From Candidatus Norongarragalina meridionalis (GTDB taxonomy: Archaea; Micrarchaeota; Micrarchaeia; Norongarragalinales; Norongarragalinaceae), in the NCBI GenBank assembly GCA_902384935.1, contig CABMDO010000015.1, positions 1-44,973 of the forward strand: DNA of 44,973 bases, read 5' to 3'. Position numbers and translations under genes: made by a program. Position 1 is the stretch's first letter. The number at the start of each line of letters is the position of its first letter. Under the pieces are notes generated by a model, which worked only from the letters and a program-made list of their open reading frames with translations, did no database searches and had not been told where the DNA came from. This document shows positions 21,265 through 29,576 of this stretch, in pieces.

Positions 21265-21927
21265 TCACCCTGAAAGCGCCTCGTAGATGCGCTGCACTTC
21301 GTAACCCGTCGTGCTTTCGCCGACGAGCGCGCCGCGGCTGTTCGCCACGATGCCGATGGAATTGAAGGGCACACCGCCGTTGCAGGAGCCTATGCCGCCC
21401 GTGACGCCGAATATCTTCTCCAGGAACTTCAGCTCGGTTTCGCTGGTTTCGTTGTAAGCGAGAATGCCCGCGTTCGTGACCACGCTCGACGCGCCTACGG
21501 TCGCAATGCCGGCGAGCGACTGCTGGAACACTTCGACGCCGAAATGGTCGCCGATTTTCCTCGCGTCCGCCTTCGAAAACAGCGGGCTCACCAGCGCGGC
21601 GCGGTCGTTCGCCAGAATCGCGTTTCCAGGCGATATCGGGCCCGCCACCACGCAAACATTGAGCCCCGCCTTCTTAAGAATCGCGCGCTCCTCGTCGTCG
21701 GACGAATGCGGAATCGCGCATCCTTTGGAATTGATGGCGCAGAGAACGCCGAGAATCGGCGACTCGTTTATGAAAAGCCTTACCACGTGCTCGACGCCGA
21801 GCACGCTGTGCAGCTGCTCGTCGACGCGCTGCGGAAGCGTCTTCGGCGCCAACGCGAGCTTTTCGCTGGCGCGCAGATAAATACCTAAAAAGGGATTGCG
21901 CTGGATGCTGGTCTTTTCGATCTTCAT
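21265..21927 (-). CDS. eif6: Translation initiation factor aIF6
   Basis: GIYLRASEKLALAP, NDRAALVSPLFS, NSRGALVGESTTGYE typical IF6 repeats. Confidence 0.96.
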   Translation of the reverse strand: MKIEKTSIQRNPFLGIYLRASEKLALAPKTLPQRVDEQLHSVLGVEHVVRLFINESPILGVLCAINSKGCAIPHSSDDEERAILKKAGLNVCVVAGPISPGNAILANDRAALVSPLFSKADARKIGDHFGVEVFQQSLAGIATVGASSVVTNAGILAYNETSETELKFLEKIFGVTGGIGSCNGGVPFNSIGIVANSRGALVGESTTGYEVQRIYEALSG

Positions 21928-22319
21928 TGCAGCTTTGCCTCGACGAGGCCTTCCTTGTCCTTCGTCGCGGAGATGCGCAGCCGCCTTGCCTTGGCGGCTT
22001 CCGCGGCGAGTTCAGGCGCGATGTGAATCTTCTCGGACTTCATGTGTTTGGAAACGAATTCCTTGAGCAGCCTTACCGCAGAGCGCTGGTGCCTCGGCAA
22101 AGGCTTGCGGAACGCCTTGGACAGGTCGATGACGTAGAGGCGCTGGAGGACTATCTCCTTCTTCTTTTCCTCCTTCTTATCGTCGTGGTGCTCGGGCTTC
22201 ACGCGCTTGCCCTTTTCCTCTGCGGTTTTCTCCTCCTCTACCTGCTTGCCGTCCTCGGCCTCCCGCTCCTTGCGCTTCTCTTCGGTCGGTTTGAAAACCT
22301 TTTCCTCGTCTGCAACCAT
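21924..22319 (-). CDS. rpl31e: Ribosomal protein L31e with about 55-aa highly charged N-terminal extension
   Basis: RLYVIDLSKAFRKPLPRHQRSAVRLLKEFVSKHMKSEKIHIAPEL. Confidence 0.9.
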   Translation of the reverse strand: MVADEEKVFKPTEEKRKEREAEDGKQVEEEKTAEEKGKRVKPEHHDDKKEEKKKEIVLQRLYVIDLSKAFRKPLPRHQRSAVRLLKEFVSKHMKSEKIHIAPELAAEAAKARRLRISATKDKEGLVEAKLQ

Positions 22320-22320
22320 G

Positions 22321-22485
22321 TTAATCCACCTTGAGCTTCAGTTTGCGCCTGCGCCAGTTGCGCTGCTTGCTGTTGCGCATCAGGCGGCGCGCCGTCTTCG
22401 CAATGACGAATATCGGCATGCGCCTGTTCTGCTTCATCTTCTTTGCGAGCTTTCTTTTCAAAGCCGGCGATTTGTTTCTCGGCAT
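22321..22485 (-). CDS. rpl39e: Ribosomal protein L39e (54 aa)
   Basis: MPRNKSPALKRKLAKKMKQNRRMPIFVIAKTARRLMRNSKQRNWRRRKLKLKVD read from the reverse complement; not in ORF track. Confidence 0.93.
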   Translation of the reverse strand: MPRNKSPALKRKLAKKMKQNRRMPIFVIAKTARRLMRNSKQRNWRRRKLKLKVD

Positions 22486-22493
22486 CTTACCAC

Positions 22494-22817
22494 CTATTTT
22501 GAAATGCGCGTTATTTTTGTTTCGCGCCTGTTCGAAACGATTTTTCCTATGAGCTGCTGGAGCGCTTCTTCCGAAAGCTTCCCGCGCAGTTGCCCGTTCT
22601 GGTAGAGGTATATGACGAGCTGCGCGAGCTGCTGGTACATTTGCGGGCTCGCCGCGCGGATGTTCGCCAAACGTTCGTAAGCGGCGGGTTCGAGAAGCTG
22701 CTTCAGCGTCTCGCGCCTCTGCATCTCCGCCGCCCGCTCCTTGCGCGCGTTGTCAAGCGCCTTTTCGTAAGCGCTCGCCTGTTCTTCCTCGCCGTCCTCA
22801 GCCATCGCACTCATCAA
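22494..22817 (-). CDS. PDCD5-family DNA-binding protein
   Basis: LKQLLEPAAYERLANIRAASPQMYQQLAQLVIYLYQNGQLRGKLSEEALQQLI. Confidence 0.93.
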   Translation of the reverse strand: MMSAMAEDGEEEQASAYEKALDNARKERAAEMQRRETLKQLLEPAAYERLANIRAASPQMYQQLAQLVIYLYQNGQLRGKLSEEALQQLIGKIVSNRRETKITRISK

Positions 22818-23212
22818 GCCTTTACGGCTTTGTCCAGCAGGGCTTTGCCTGCATCGGTTATGATGCGCCCGGTCTTCTCCTTCTTTACGAACCCGGCGGT
22901 CTCCAGCTGCTGGAGCGCCGAGCGTATGATTTTTCCGCCTGCCATGCGGTGGTGAGCCCTGTGAACGGTGTGCCCCTTGGCTCCGCCGTACCTGTGCCTG
23001 AGGCGCCTTACGCCCGAGGACTTGAAGTACAGCGTGTACAGAAGCGACGCACAGCGGACGAACCAGAAATCCTCGTCCGCGGGTATGCGCTCCGCGTGGC
23101 TGCCGCTCTTTACGTTGTCAGCCCAATCGGGCTTCTTTATCGCGTTGTTCTTCTTCAGCTCCCCTGCTACCGCCTTGATGAGCGTATCCGCTTGTATGTC
23201 GGACGCCGACAA
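22814..23212 (-). CDS. rps19e: Ribosomal protein S19e
   Basis: PDWADNVKSGSHAERIPADEDFWFVRCASLL..RHRYGGAKGHTVHRAHHRMAGGKIIRSALQQLE. Confidence 0.95.
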   Translation of the reverse strand: MSASDIQADTLIKAVAGELKKNNAIKKPDWADNVKSGSHAERIPADEDFWFVRCASLLYTLYFKSSGVRRLRHRYGGAKGHTVHRAHHRMAGGKIIRSALQQLETAGFVKKEKTGRIITDAGKALLDKAVKA

Positions 23213-23503
23213 CTAAATCACCTCGAATTTTTTTCCAGAAATCGGAAACCTTCGGACATAATTACAGGCGCCGCAGATATATAAAGTTGCCTTTTTTCCG
23301 CGCCTAACCTTCAGGGTTCTGCCCGCCACCCAGACGGTTCCGCACCTGCGGCAGAAGGCTTTTCCGCCGAGTGAGATGCGGTGGCGCATTGCCAGCTTCC
23401 GCGCTAGAGTTATGTAGCGCTTGGAAAGTCGCGCGTCCTTCGTCTCCCCAGCCAGGCGTATGAGCTTTTCGCATCGTTCCTTTGCTATTTCGCGGGCGTC
23501 CAT
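23213..23503 (-). CDS. rnp4: RNase P protein component 4 (Rpp21)
   Basis: CRRCGTVWVAGRTLKVR...YICGACNYVRRFP zinc ribbon and N-terminal helix; start at MDAREIAKERCEKLI. Confidence 0.87.
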   Translation of the reverse strand: MDAREIAKERCEKLIRLAGETKDARLSKRYITLARKLAMRHRISLGGKAFCRRCGTVWVAGRTLKVRRGKKATLYICGACNYVRRFPISGKKFEVI

Positions 23504-23550
23504 ATCGGAAAATACGCAGGCGTTAAATAATATTGCTTCCAAAGAGGATT

Positions 23551-24582
23551 ATGCCGCTCAAGCCGCACGATCACGCACAAGCGCTCTTTTTGGGAAAGGA
23601 AGCCGCACGCACCGCGGGCTTTGCAAAAAGGGTGAGCAGGCGCACCGGGAAGCCCGTCGTGGTCGCGGCGATACTTTCGACCGGGGCGGCGTACACGTGG
23701 GGAATCCCCGAGGCGCGCACCCAAGTAGCCGCACAGCTGAACGGCCGCGAAAGAAAGGAATTCTGGAGAGACGTGCGAAGGCTCTTCGAAAAAACCTCAA
23801 AGATGGAACGCGACGACGAAAGCATAGAGGACGTTTGGGACGACTACCAAAAACGCGTTACAGTAAGCAGAATATCCCCAGAAAGCGGTGTCGGCAAACC
23901 CGAGGAGGAGCGCATTTGGGAGGACTTCGCGTCCAAAGCGGGCTTGACTTCGGAAGGAAAGGCACTCGGACTCGCCATCGTGAAAACCGCCGCCGAATGG
24001 ATGAAATCGAAGAAACTGGGCTGGTTCGTCCATACCGCATACGCCGACGTTTCCTCCTTGGCGGAATACGATCCGAACTACGCGAAAACCAGATTGGAAA
24101 AAACGGCGAACCGGCTGAACGGCTACGTGATGCGTTTCGCTGAGAATGCGACGCTGATTTTCGTCGATGCGTCCAAGACCAAGGCGGCTCCAGGCTCGTT
24201 CAGAACAATCTTCCGGATCGCCGACAAAAATGATATTGCGGTTTTTCCGAGATTAGGGGGCAGTATATCGGAAATAGATGACATGTATGACAAGAGAAGG
24301 CCCGACGCCGTCTGTTTCTATCCGAATCAACTGGGTAAGTGGGACGGATGGAAAGGCAAAAAAATAATCCTGCTCAATCCGTCCGGTTTCCGCGCGACTA
24401 ATTACGGCGGAGTAACGCATGCGCCCGCGTTCCACGACGACAAATTCATACGCGGGTTTCAGAGGCTGTTTCTGAGAGGCGAGAAAGTCCTTCCGCCGAG
24501 CACTCCGGTTCCCGAACAGGACGCGCTGCTTTTCAGGGAACTGGTAACAAAGGCCGCGAGAACGCGCTTCCTGCGCGGTTAG
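23551..24582 (+). CDS. Conserved-looking protein of unknown function
   Basis: About 343-aa coherent ORF starting MPLKPHDHAQALFLGKEAARTAGF; no family recognised by eye. Confidence 0.65.
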   Translation: MPLKPHDHAQALFLGKEAARTAGFAKRVSRRTGKPVVVAAILSTGAAYTWGIPEARTQVAAQLNGRERKEFWRDVRRLFEKTSKMERDDESIEDVWDDYQKRVTVSRISPESGVGKPEEERIWEDFASKAGLTSEGKALGLAIVKTAAEWMKSKKLGWFVHTAYADVSSLAEYDPNYAKTRLEKTANRLNGYVMRFAENATLIFVDASKTKAAPGSFRTIFRIADKNDIAVFPRLGGSISEIDDMYDKRRPDAVCFYPNQLGKWDGWKGKKIILLNPSGFRATNYGGVTHAPAFHDDKFIRGFQRLFLRGEKVLPPSTPVPEQDALLFRELVTKAARTRFLRG

Positions 24583-25190
24583 GCTTCCCGCGCCATCTCG
24601 GCGCACGTCAGAACCGCGGAGAGCACCGCGGGCGCGGTAAGCTCGGTTTCGCCGATTGCTATGCGCGGAAGACCCGCAAGCGCCTTGGACTTGTCCAGAA
24701 ACAGCCCGTGGGGAAAACCGCCGAGAATAATGCCCGCGTCCTTGTTTTTGGAAAGCAGCGAAACCAGCGCTTTCAGTTTGGTTTTCTTTCCCGTCGCATC
24801 CATCACTATGAAATCCGTCTTCAGCTCCGTCAGGAGCTGCTTCAACGTCTTCTGCTCGATTTTCAGGAGCGTCTTGTCGTCGGCTTCGATATTTCCCTTG
24901 TGCTCCAAATCCTCCATCAATCCCACGAAACGCTTGTAGGAGCGGGGAAGACGCAGTTCCGGTGAAACGGAAATGACGCGTTCGTCGTAAGTGTGCACGA
25001 ATACGCGCAATTCTCCGCGCTTGTTCAGCCCGCTATCCAAGGAAAGCTTCAGCAAATCGTGCGCGATATCGGGGCGCCCCCGCTTGTCCTTGTTCTCGTA
25101 GCGCGAAAGAACCTTCCAGTCGTCGTTAGCGTCGAGCACGCGTCCCTTGAAGAACTCGAGCGCGGTTTCGGCAAACACGATTGTCAGCAT
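24579..25190 (-). CDS. nep1: Nep1/EMG1-type rRNA pseudouridine N1-methyltransferase (SPOUT)
   Basis: RGRPDIAHDLLKLSLDSGLNKRGELRVFVHTYDERVISVSPELRLPRSYKRFVGLMEDL; start MLTIVFAETALEF. Confidence 0.9.
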   Translation of the reverse strand: MLTIVFAETALEFFKGRVLDANDDWKVLSRYENKDKRGRPDIAHDLLKLSLDSGLNKRGELRVFVHTYDERVISVSPELRLPRSYKRFVGLMEDLEHKGNIEADDKTLLKIEQKTLKQLLTELKTDFIVMDATGKKTKLKALVSLLSKNKDAGIILGGFPHGLFLDKSKALAGLPRIAIGETELTAPAVLSAVLTCAEMAREA

Positions 25191-25263
25191 TTTTACACCC
25201 GGGAGGGATATCAGGAAAACCGTTGAACTGAAAGGGGGGCAGAGCCCCCCTTGCGGTTCCGAC

Positions 25264-25375
25264 TGGGCCCGCGGGGATTTGAACCCCAGACATCCAGTTG
25301 TCGCAGTCAACAGCGGTACAAGCCCGCGGTCGTCATATAAGACTGGCGCTCTAAACCAGACTGAGCTACGAGCCC
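25264..25375 (-). tRNA. Intron-containing tRNA, best read as tRNA-Ile(UAU), intron 25300-25335
   Basis: Acceptor GGGCTCG/CGGGCCC, D-stem GCTC/GAGC, anticodon stem CCAGT/ACTGG, T arm TGGGG-TTCAAAT-CCCCG, A73; 36-nt insertion after position 37. Confidence 0.75.
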
Positions 25376-25383
25376 TTTTGCAC

Positions 25384-25411
25384 GATGCACCGTCATTTTT
25401 GGAGGTGCATC
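25384..25411. repeat. Inverted repeat GATGCACC-N12-GGTGCATC
   Basis: Perfect 8-bp arms, between the tRNA and the phosphatidyltransferase gene. Confidence 0.7.
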
Positions 25412-25452
25412 ATACTACGGATTTTTAACTGCCGACGCATTTAAGGATTTTC

Positions 25453-25941
25453 ATGAGGCAGTTCCGGGGGTTGCAGTTGAAGGACTGGCTGACGCTGTGC
25501 AACGCGGCGTGCGGCTTGGGCGCGCTTCTGGTTTTCACCAATAGCTACTGGTTCGCCGCGGCGCTGGTGGCTGCCGCCGCGGTTTTCGATTTCCTAGATG
25601 GAAAAGTCGCAAGAAAAGGGCAGCCGGACGCGTTCGGGAAGGAATTGGATTCGCTCGCGGACGCCGTTTCCTTCGTCGCCGCGCCTGCGGTGATGCTTTC
25701 GGTTTCAGGCGGCAACGAGATGGCGATTGCATTCGCGGCGGTGCTCTTCGCCTTCGCGGGTTTGGTGCGCCTCGCGCGCTACAACCTGCAGGAGGAGAAG
25801 GGCGTTTACGTGGGACTGCCCGTGCCGATTGCTGCTTTCGTGCTCGTGGTTGCAATGCCCTTCACTAACGGGTATGCGTTCGTGCTGGCAATAGCTCTCG
25901 GAATACTGATGGCGTCGCACGTGCGGCTCAAGAAATTATAA
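25453..25941 (+). CDS. CDP-alcohol phosphatidyltransferase (archaetidylserine synthase-like)
   Basis: DFLDGKVARKGQPDAFGKELDSLADAVSF = DG(x)2AR(x)8G(x)3D(x)3D-type motif; multi-TM. Confidence 0.9.
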   Translation: MRQFRGLQLKDWLTLCNAACGLGALLVFTNSYWFAAALVAAAAVFDFLDGKVARKGQPDAFGKELDSLADAVSFVAAPAVMLSVSGGNEMAIAFAAVLFAFAGLVRLARYNLQEEKGVYVGLPVPIAAFVLVVAMPFTNGYAFVLAIALGILMASHVRLKKL

Positions 25942-26577
25942 TCTTAGCGGCCCGTCGAGAATCGCAAGCGCGTTTCTCCAGTCGCCCTTGAACGAAATGA
26001 CGTGCCCTTTTACCAACACTTTCAGAAGCGGTTTCGTTTCTGCCAGCTGCCGTTCCAACGACGCTTTCCTCTTTTCGTTCTTCCTGATTTTTTGCGTCAG
26101 ATCGGCTATATCCGCCTTAATCTTCACGACCTTGTCCCGATGCCGCGGATCCTTCGAATAAAGGCGCAGGTCGAACTGCTTTTCGTTGAGCTGAAGCCTG
26201 AAATGCTGGAGGAAATCCGTGCGCGCTTTTATCGCGGACTGGAGTTTTTTCACGTCTTTGGGATCAAATATCTGGAACTCCTTCGTAGTTCCGGAGGGCT
26301 TGGTGGTGCTCAGCCGGTCCACGGTTTTGGAACCCAGAAGGCCCCTGTTGGACTCTACTACGCGATATTCTTCGCTGGTTCTGAGGCGGTTAATCAGATC
26401 GAAGCCCAGGCTTTTCCTGAAAAGTATCGCGTACCTTCCGCCGCGGCGGTTTACGCCCAATATCCCCGTTTCCTCTGTGAGGGGCTTGTCGTAGGCGCCG
26501 ATCAGTTTCGGAAATAGACGTCTCGTCTTCGTTGCTTCGAGCTCTTCGAACTGCCGTATCAGAAGCGGATGCACCAT
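25936..26577 (-). CDS. Coiled-coil-containing protein of unknown function
   Basis: 213-aa ORF, Lys/Arg-rich helix region IADLTQKIRKNEKRKASLERQLAET. Confidence 0.65.
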   Translation of the reverse strand: MVHPLLIRQFEELEATKTRRLFPKLIGAYDKPLTEETGILGVNRRGGRYAILFRKSLGFDLINRLRTSEEYRVVESNRGLLGSKTVDRLSTTKPSGTTKEFQIFDPKDVKKLQSAIKARTDFLQHFRLQLNEKQFDLRLYSKDPRHRDKVVKIKADIADLTQKIRKNEKRKASLERQLAETKPLLKVLVKGHVISFKGDWRNALAILDGPLRL

Positions 26578-26611
26578 TCAATCACCTGAAAGGATAGGCG
26601 CGCATTCGCTT

Positions 26612-27112
26612 TTAAACAAGAGCGACGCGCGCGATTTCGCGGTGCTCCGCACCCTCCAGTTTCAGGACGCTTTCGAAAAATACCAATTCCCGCGCCGTGA
26701 ATTCGCCGAAGAGCTCTTCGGTGAGAAGCAGGGAGCCGCGCCCTTCCCTCAGGCGGGCGAGAGTGACGTGCGGGGAGAACGGCCGTCCTTCGTCATAATG
26801 AAGGATGTCGGCTATTTTTTTCTGCAGCGAAACGAGTTCCGGGGAGTCGACTCCCGCCCACCATACGCGCGAACCGAAGAAATCCGTCCGCGCGATTATT
26901 ATTTTCGCGGAAGGGAGCGACTGGTTACGGAGAGAGGCGATTATCTCGTTTTTCCTCGCTTCGGTTATGTCCGCGAAGAAGGCGAGCGTCAGGTGCATCT
27001 GCTCGGGCTTGGCGAAGGAGGCAGAAACGCCCGCGCCCTTGGCACGCCCGACGGCAGCCAGTAGTTTCGCCCTTATTTCTCCCGGGATTTCCACCGCGAG
27101 GAAACAGCGCAT
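26612..27112 (-). CDS. thpR: RNA 2',3'-cyclic phosphodiesterase (2H/LigT family)
   Basis: Two HxT motifs: MHLTLAF and SPHVTLARL. Confidence 0.92.
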   Translation of the reverse strand: MRCFLAVEIPGEIRAKLLAAVGRAKGAGVSASFAKPEQMHLTLAFFADITEARKNEIIASLRNQSLPSAKIIIARTDFFGSRVWWAGVDSPELVSLQKKIADILHYDEGRPFSPHVTLARLREGRGSLLLTEELFGEFTARELVFFESVLKLEGAEHREIARVALV

Positions 27113-27203
27113 AAATGGCTAAAGTAAGGGGCGGTTTTAAGACGAACGGAAGGGAAGGGGGCAGAAAAAACCGTTAAAAATGGGGGAAACCCTGCGCTTG
27201 CAT

Positions 27204-27249
27204 GACGCATCCCGCGGGATGCGTCCAACAGGACGCGGGTGTCCCGCGT
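27204..27249. repeat. Palindrome cluster: 22-nt perfect palindrome GACGCATCCCGCGGGATGCGTC followed by overlapping hairpins
   Basis: 27204-27225 palindrome; GCGTCC-AACA-GGACGC 27221-27236; ACGCGGG-TGT-CCCGCGT 27233-27249. Confidence 0.85.
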
Positions 27250-27290
27250 TTTCCGAAAGGAATTTAAGAAGGCTTTGCGTCAAAGGCATC

Positions 27291-28100
27291 ATGAAAAAAC
27301 TTCTCTTCGGATTGCTGGTTTTGGCAACGTTCGCGTCCGCGGCGCAGATAGTCGCCATCGAACCGGTTGCGGGCGTTTTCACGGAAGGGCAGGTGCTCGA
27401 TCTCGGGGTAGTCGGCCCGGGGCAGAAGATGGAGATAGTCGCGGAACGCATAACCGGCGAGAACGCCAGGCAGGGCGGCGAAGCGCTCTGGGACAGGCTC
27501 GTTGCGGTGCCCGAAAGCCTTCCGCAGGGCTGGACTTCCGAGCCGAGCAAATTTTATGAGTCGCCGATGCGCGCATTCGTGACTGTTTCAAGGGACGCGC
27601 CCGACGGGGATTACGTATTCACCATCAAGACTATAGACGAGTACGAGGGCGTGCTCACCACCGCGATACAGTGCAAGGTGAGCGTCTCGCGCAGCGTGCT
27701 CGAAACCGGGCTGTTGACGGAACGCGTCAGCGCGGGCGTTGAGCAGCCGGCGCTGTACTACGTGAAGCTCAAGAACAAGAGCAGCGCCAGCGACGTGTTC
27801 GAGATAAGCGTCGCAGGGCTGCCGAAGGAGAACGCGGTCGTGAAGCGCGTGTTCGTGAGGCACAACACGGAAATCGTCGCACCGTACGAGGTTTACTCGA
27901 ACGAGCAGGGCGAGTACTCGCTGACGTTCAACGTCGTTTCGCTGTCGAGCGACGCGATCGACGGGAAACCGAAGGGCACGCTGATAACGTATTCGTCGCT
28001 TTACTACGACATGCTCGCGTGCTCGCGCGGAATCCTCCTGTTCCCGAGCGTGGAGCAGACCCTTTACGCGCTGTTCGGAATCGCAGCGAACTTAAAGTAG
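27291..28100 (+). CDS. Secreted beta-domain surface protein
   Basis: MKKLLFGLLVLATFASAAQ signal peptide; beta-rich body. Confidence 0.8.
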   Translation: MKKLLFGLLVLATFASAAQIVAIEPVAGVFTEGQVLDLGVVGPGQKMEIVAERITGENARQGGEALWDRLVAVPESLPQGWTSEPSKFYESPMRAFVTVSRDAPDGDYVFTIKTIDEYEGVLTTAIQCKVSVSRSVLETGLLTERVSAGVEQPALYYVKLKNKSSASDVFEISVAGLPKENAVVKRVFVRHNTEIVAPYEVYSNEQGEYSLTFNVVSLSSDAIDGKPKGTLITYSSLYYDMLACSRGILLFPSVEQTLYALFGIAANLK

Positions 28101-28118
28101 GCTGCGCTAAATAGCGAC

Positions 28119-29576
28119 GTGGACGAAGCCGTTGAAAAATTAAAGCGCATCCGAGCGGAGCTGGGAAACAAGGGGCGGGTGGAAAGCAATTCTGAATTAA
28201 TGGACGCATTAGGAATGCGCGGCGAGGAGCGGAGAAAACTCCAGGTTCGGCGCGTGCGGAGCGCGAGCGGCATCTGCGTAGTCGCGATAATGACGCGGCC
28301 GTACGAATGCCCGGGAAAATGCATATACTGCCCGACATCGGAAAAGGCTCCCAAAAGTTATACCGGTGAAGAACCAGCCGCCCTGAGGGCGAGACAAAAT
28401 GATTTTGATGCGGCTAGGCAGGTTACTTCGCGCATCGAACAGCTCGAGGCAATAGGGCACGAGCCGAGCAAGTGCGAACTCATAGTAATGGGCGGGACTT
28501 TCAACTACCAGCCATCCACATACCGAAACGCCTTCATGAAAAAGGCATTCGAAGCGTTTAATGAAAGGAAAAGCGCTACGCTTTCCGCGGCGCAGAAGGC
28601 GAACGAGCGCGCAAATCACCGCGTCATCGGGCTTACGTTCGAAACGCGTCCCGACTGGTGCTCGGAAAAACAGGTGAAAGAATTCCTGGCGTACGGCGCG
28701 ACGAGGATAGAATTGGGGGTGCAGACGCTGGACGAAGAGGTTTTGCGGCGCGTCAATCGCGGGCATGACGTCGCGGCGGTGGCGGAGGCCACCCGCATAT
28801 GCAAGGACGCTTTCCTGAAAGTCGGCTACCATATGATGCCGGGTTTGTTCGCCGACGCGAAAAAGGACGCGGAGATCTTCAGGAAACTGTTCCACGACGA
28901 ACGGTTCAAGCCCGACATGCTGAAGATCTACCCGTGCCTCGTGCTCGAAGGGACGCCGCTTTACGATTTGTGGAAAAAAGGGAAGTTCAAGCCCTATTCC
29001 GTCGAAGAGGCGGCGAAGGCGCTCGCCGAATGCAAGCGCTTCGTTCCGCCGTACTGCCGCGTCATGCGCATCGACAGGGACATACCTACAAAACTGATCG
29101 TAGACGGCGTCAAGAAAAGCAATCTTCGCGAACTCGTGAAACGCGAAATGGACTGCCGCGGATTGAAGTGCGCCTGCATAAGATGCAGGGAAATCGGCTT
29201 GCGCGGGGAAAAAATAGGAAAAACCGCGATGAACCGCCTGGACTATGGGGCGAGCGGGGGAAAGGAAACCTTCCTTTCTCTCGATGATGAGAAGAACGGA
29301 TTTTTGGTCGGATATCTGCGGCTGCGCGAGCGAGCCGACGGCGTAGTCGGCGTCAGGGAATTGCGCGTGCTCGGGGAACAGACGCCTGTGGGCGAGGAAA
29401 CGCGGATGGCGCAGCATCGCGGCTTGGGCGCGCGGCTTTTGGACGAAGCCGAGCGCATCGCGCACGACGGCGGGGCGCGGGAGCTCCTCGTGCTCAGCGG
29501 AATCGGCGCGCGGCCGTATTATCGAAAACAGGGTTATAAACTTCGCGAAGGTTATATGGTGAAGGGATTGCCGTGA
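28119..29576 (+). CDS. elp3: Elp3: radical SAM / GNAT tRNA uridine-modifying enzyme
   Basis: TRPYECPGKCIYCPTSEKAPKSYTGEEPA radical-SAM Cys motif; C-terminal GNAT RGLGARLLDEAERIA; GTG start. Confidence 0.95.
   Translation: MDEAVEKLKRIRAELGNKGRVESNSELMDALGMRGEERRKLQVRRVRSASGICVVAIMTRPYECPGKCIYCPTSEKAPKSYTGEEPAALRARQNDFDAARQVTSRIEQLEAIGHEPSKCELIVMGGTFNYQPSTYRNAFMKKAFEAFNERKSATLSAAQKANERANHRVIGLTFETRPDWCSEKQVKEFLAYGATRIELGVQTLDEEVLRRVNRGHDVAAVAEATRICKDAFLKVGYHMMPGLFADAKKDAEIFRKLFHDERFKPDMLKIYPCLVLEGTPLYDLWKKGKFKPYSVEEAAKALAECKRFVPPYCRVMRIDRDIPTKLIVDGVKKSNLRELVKREMDCRGLKCACIRCREIGLRGEKIGKTAMNRLDYGASGGKETFLSLDDEKNGFLVGYLRLRERADGVVGVRELRVLGEQTPVGEETRMAQHRGLGARLLDEAERIAHDGGARELLVLSGIGARPYYRKQGYKLREGYMVKGLP

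Noticed and set aside
25264-25375. Two-intron reading as tRNA-Thr(UGU) via the internal CTTGTA
   Set aside because: The implied 19/17-nt introns have no clear BHB; the acceptor stem and A73 fit Ile better. Not excluded.
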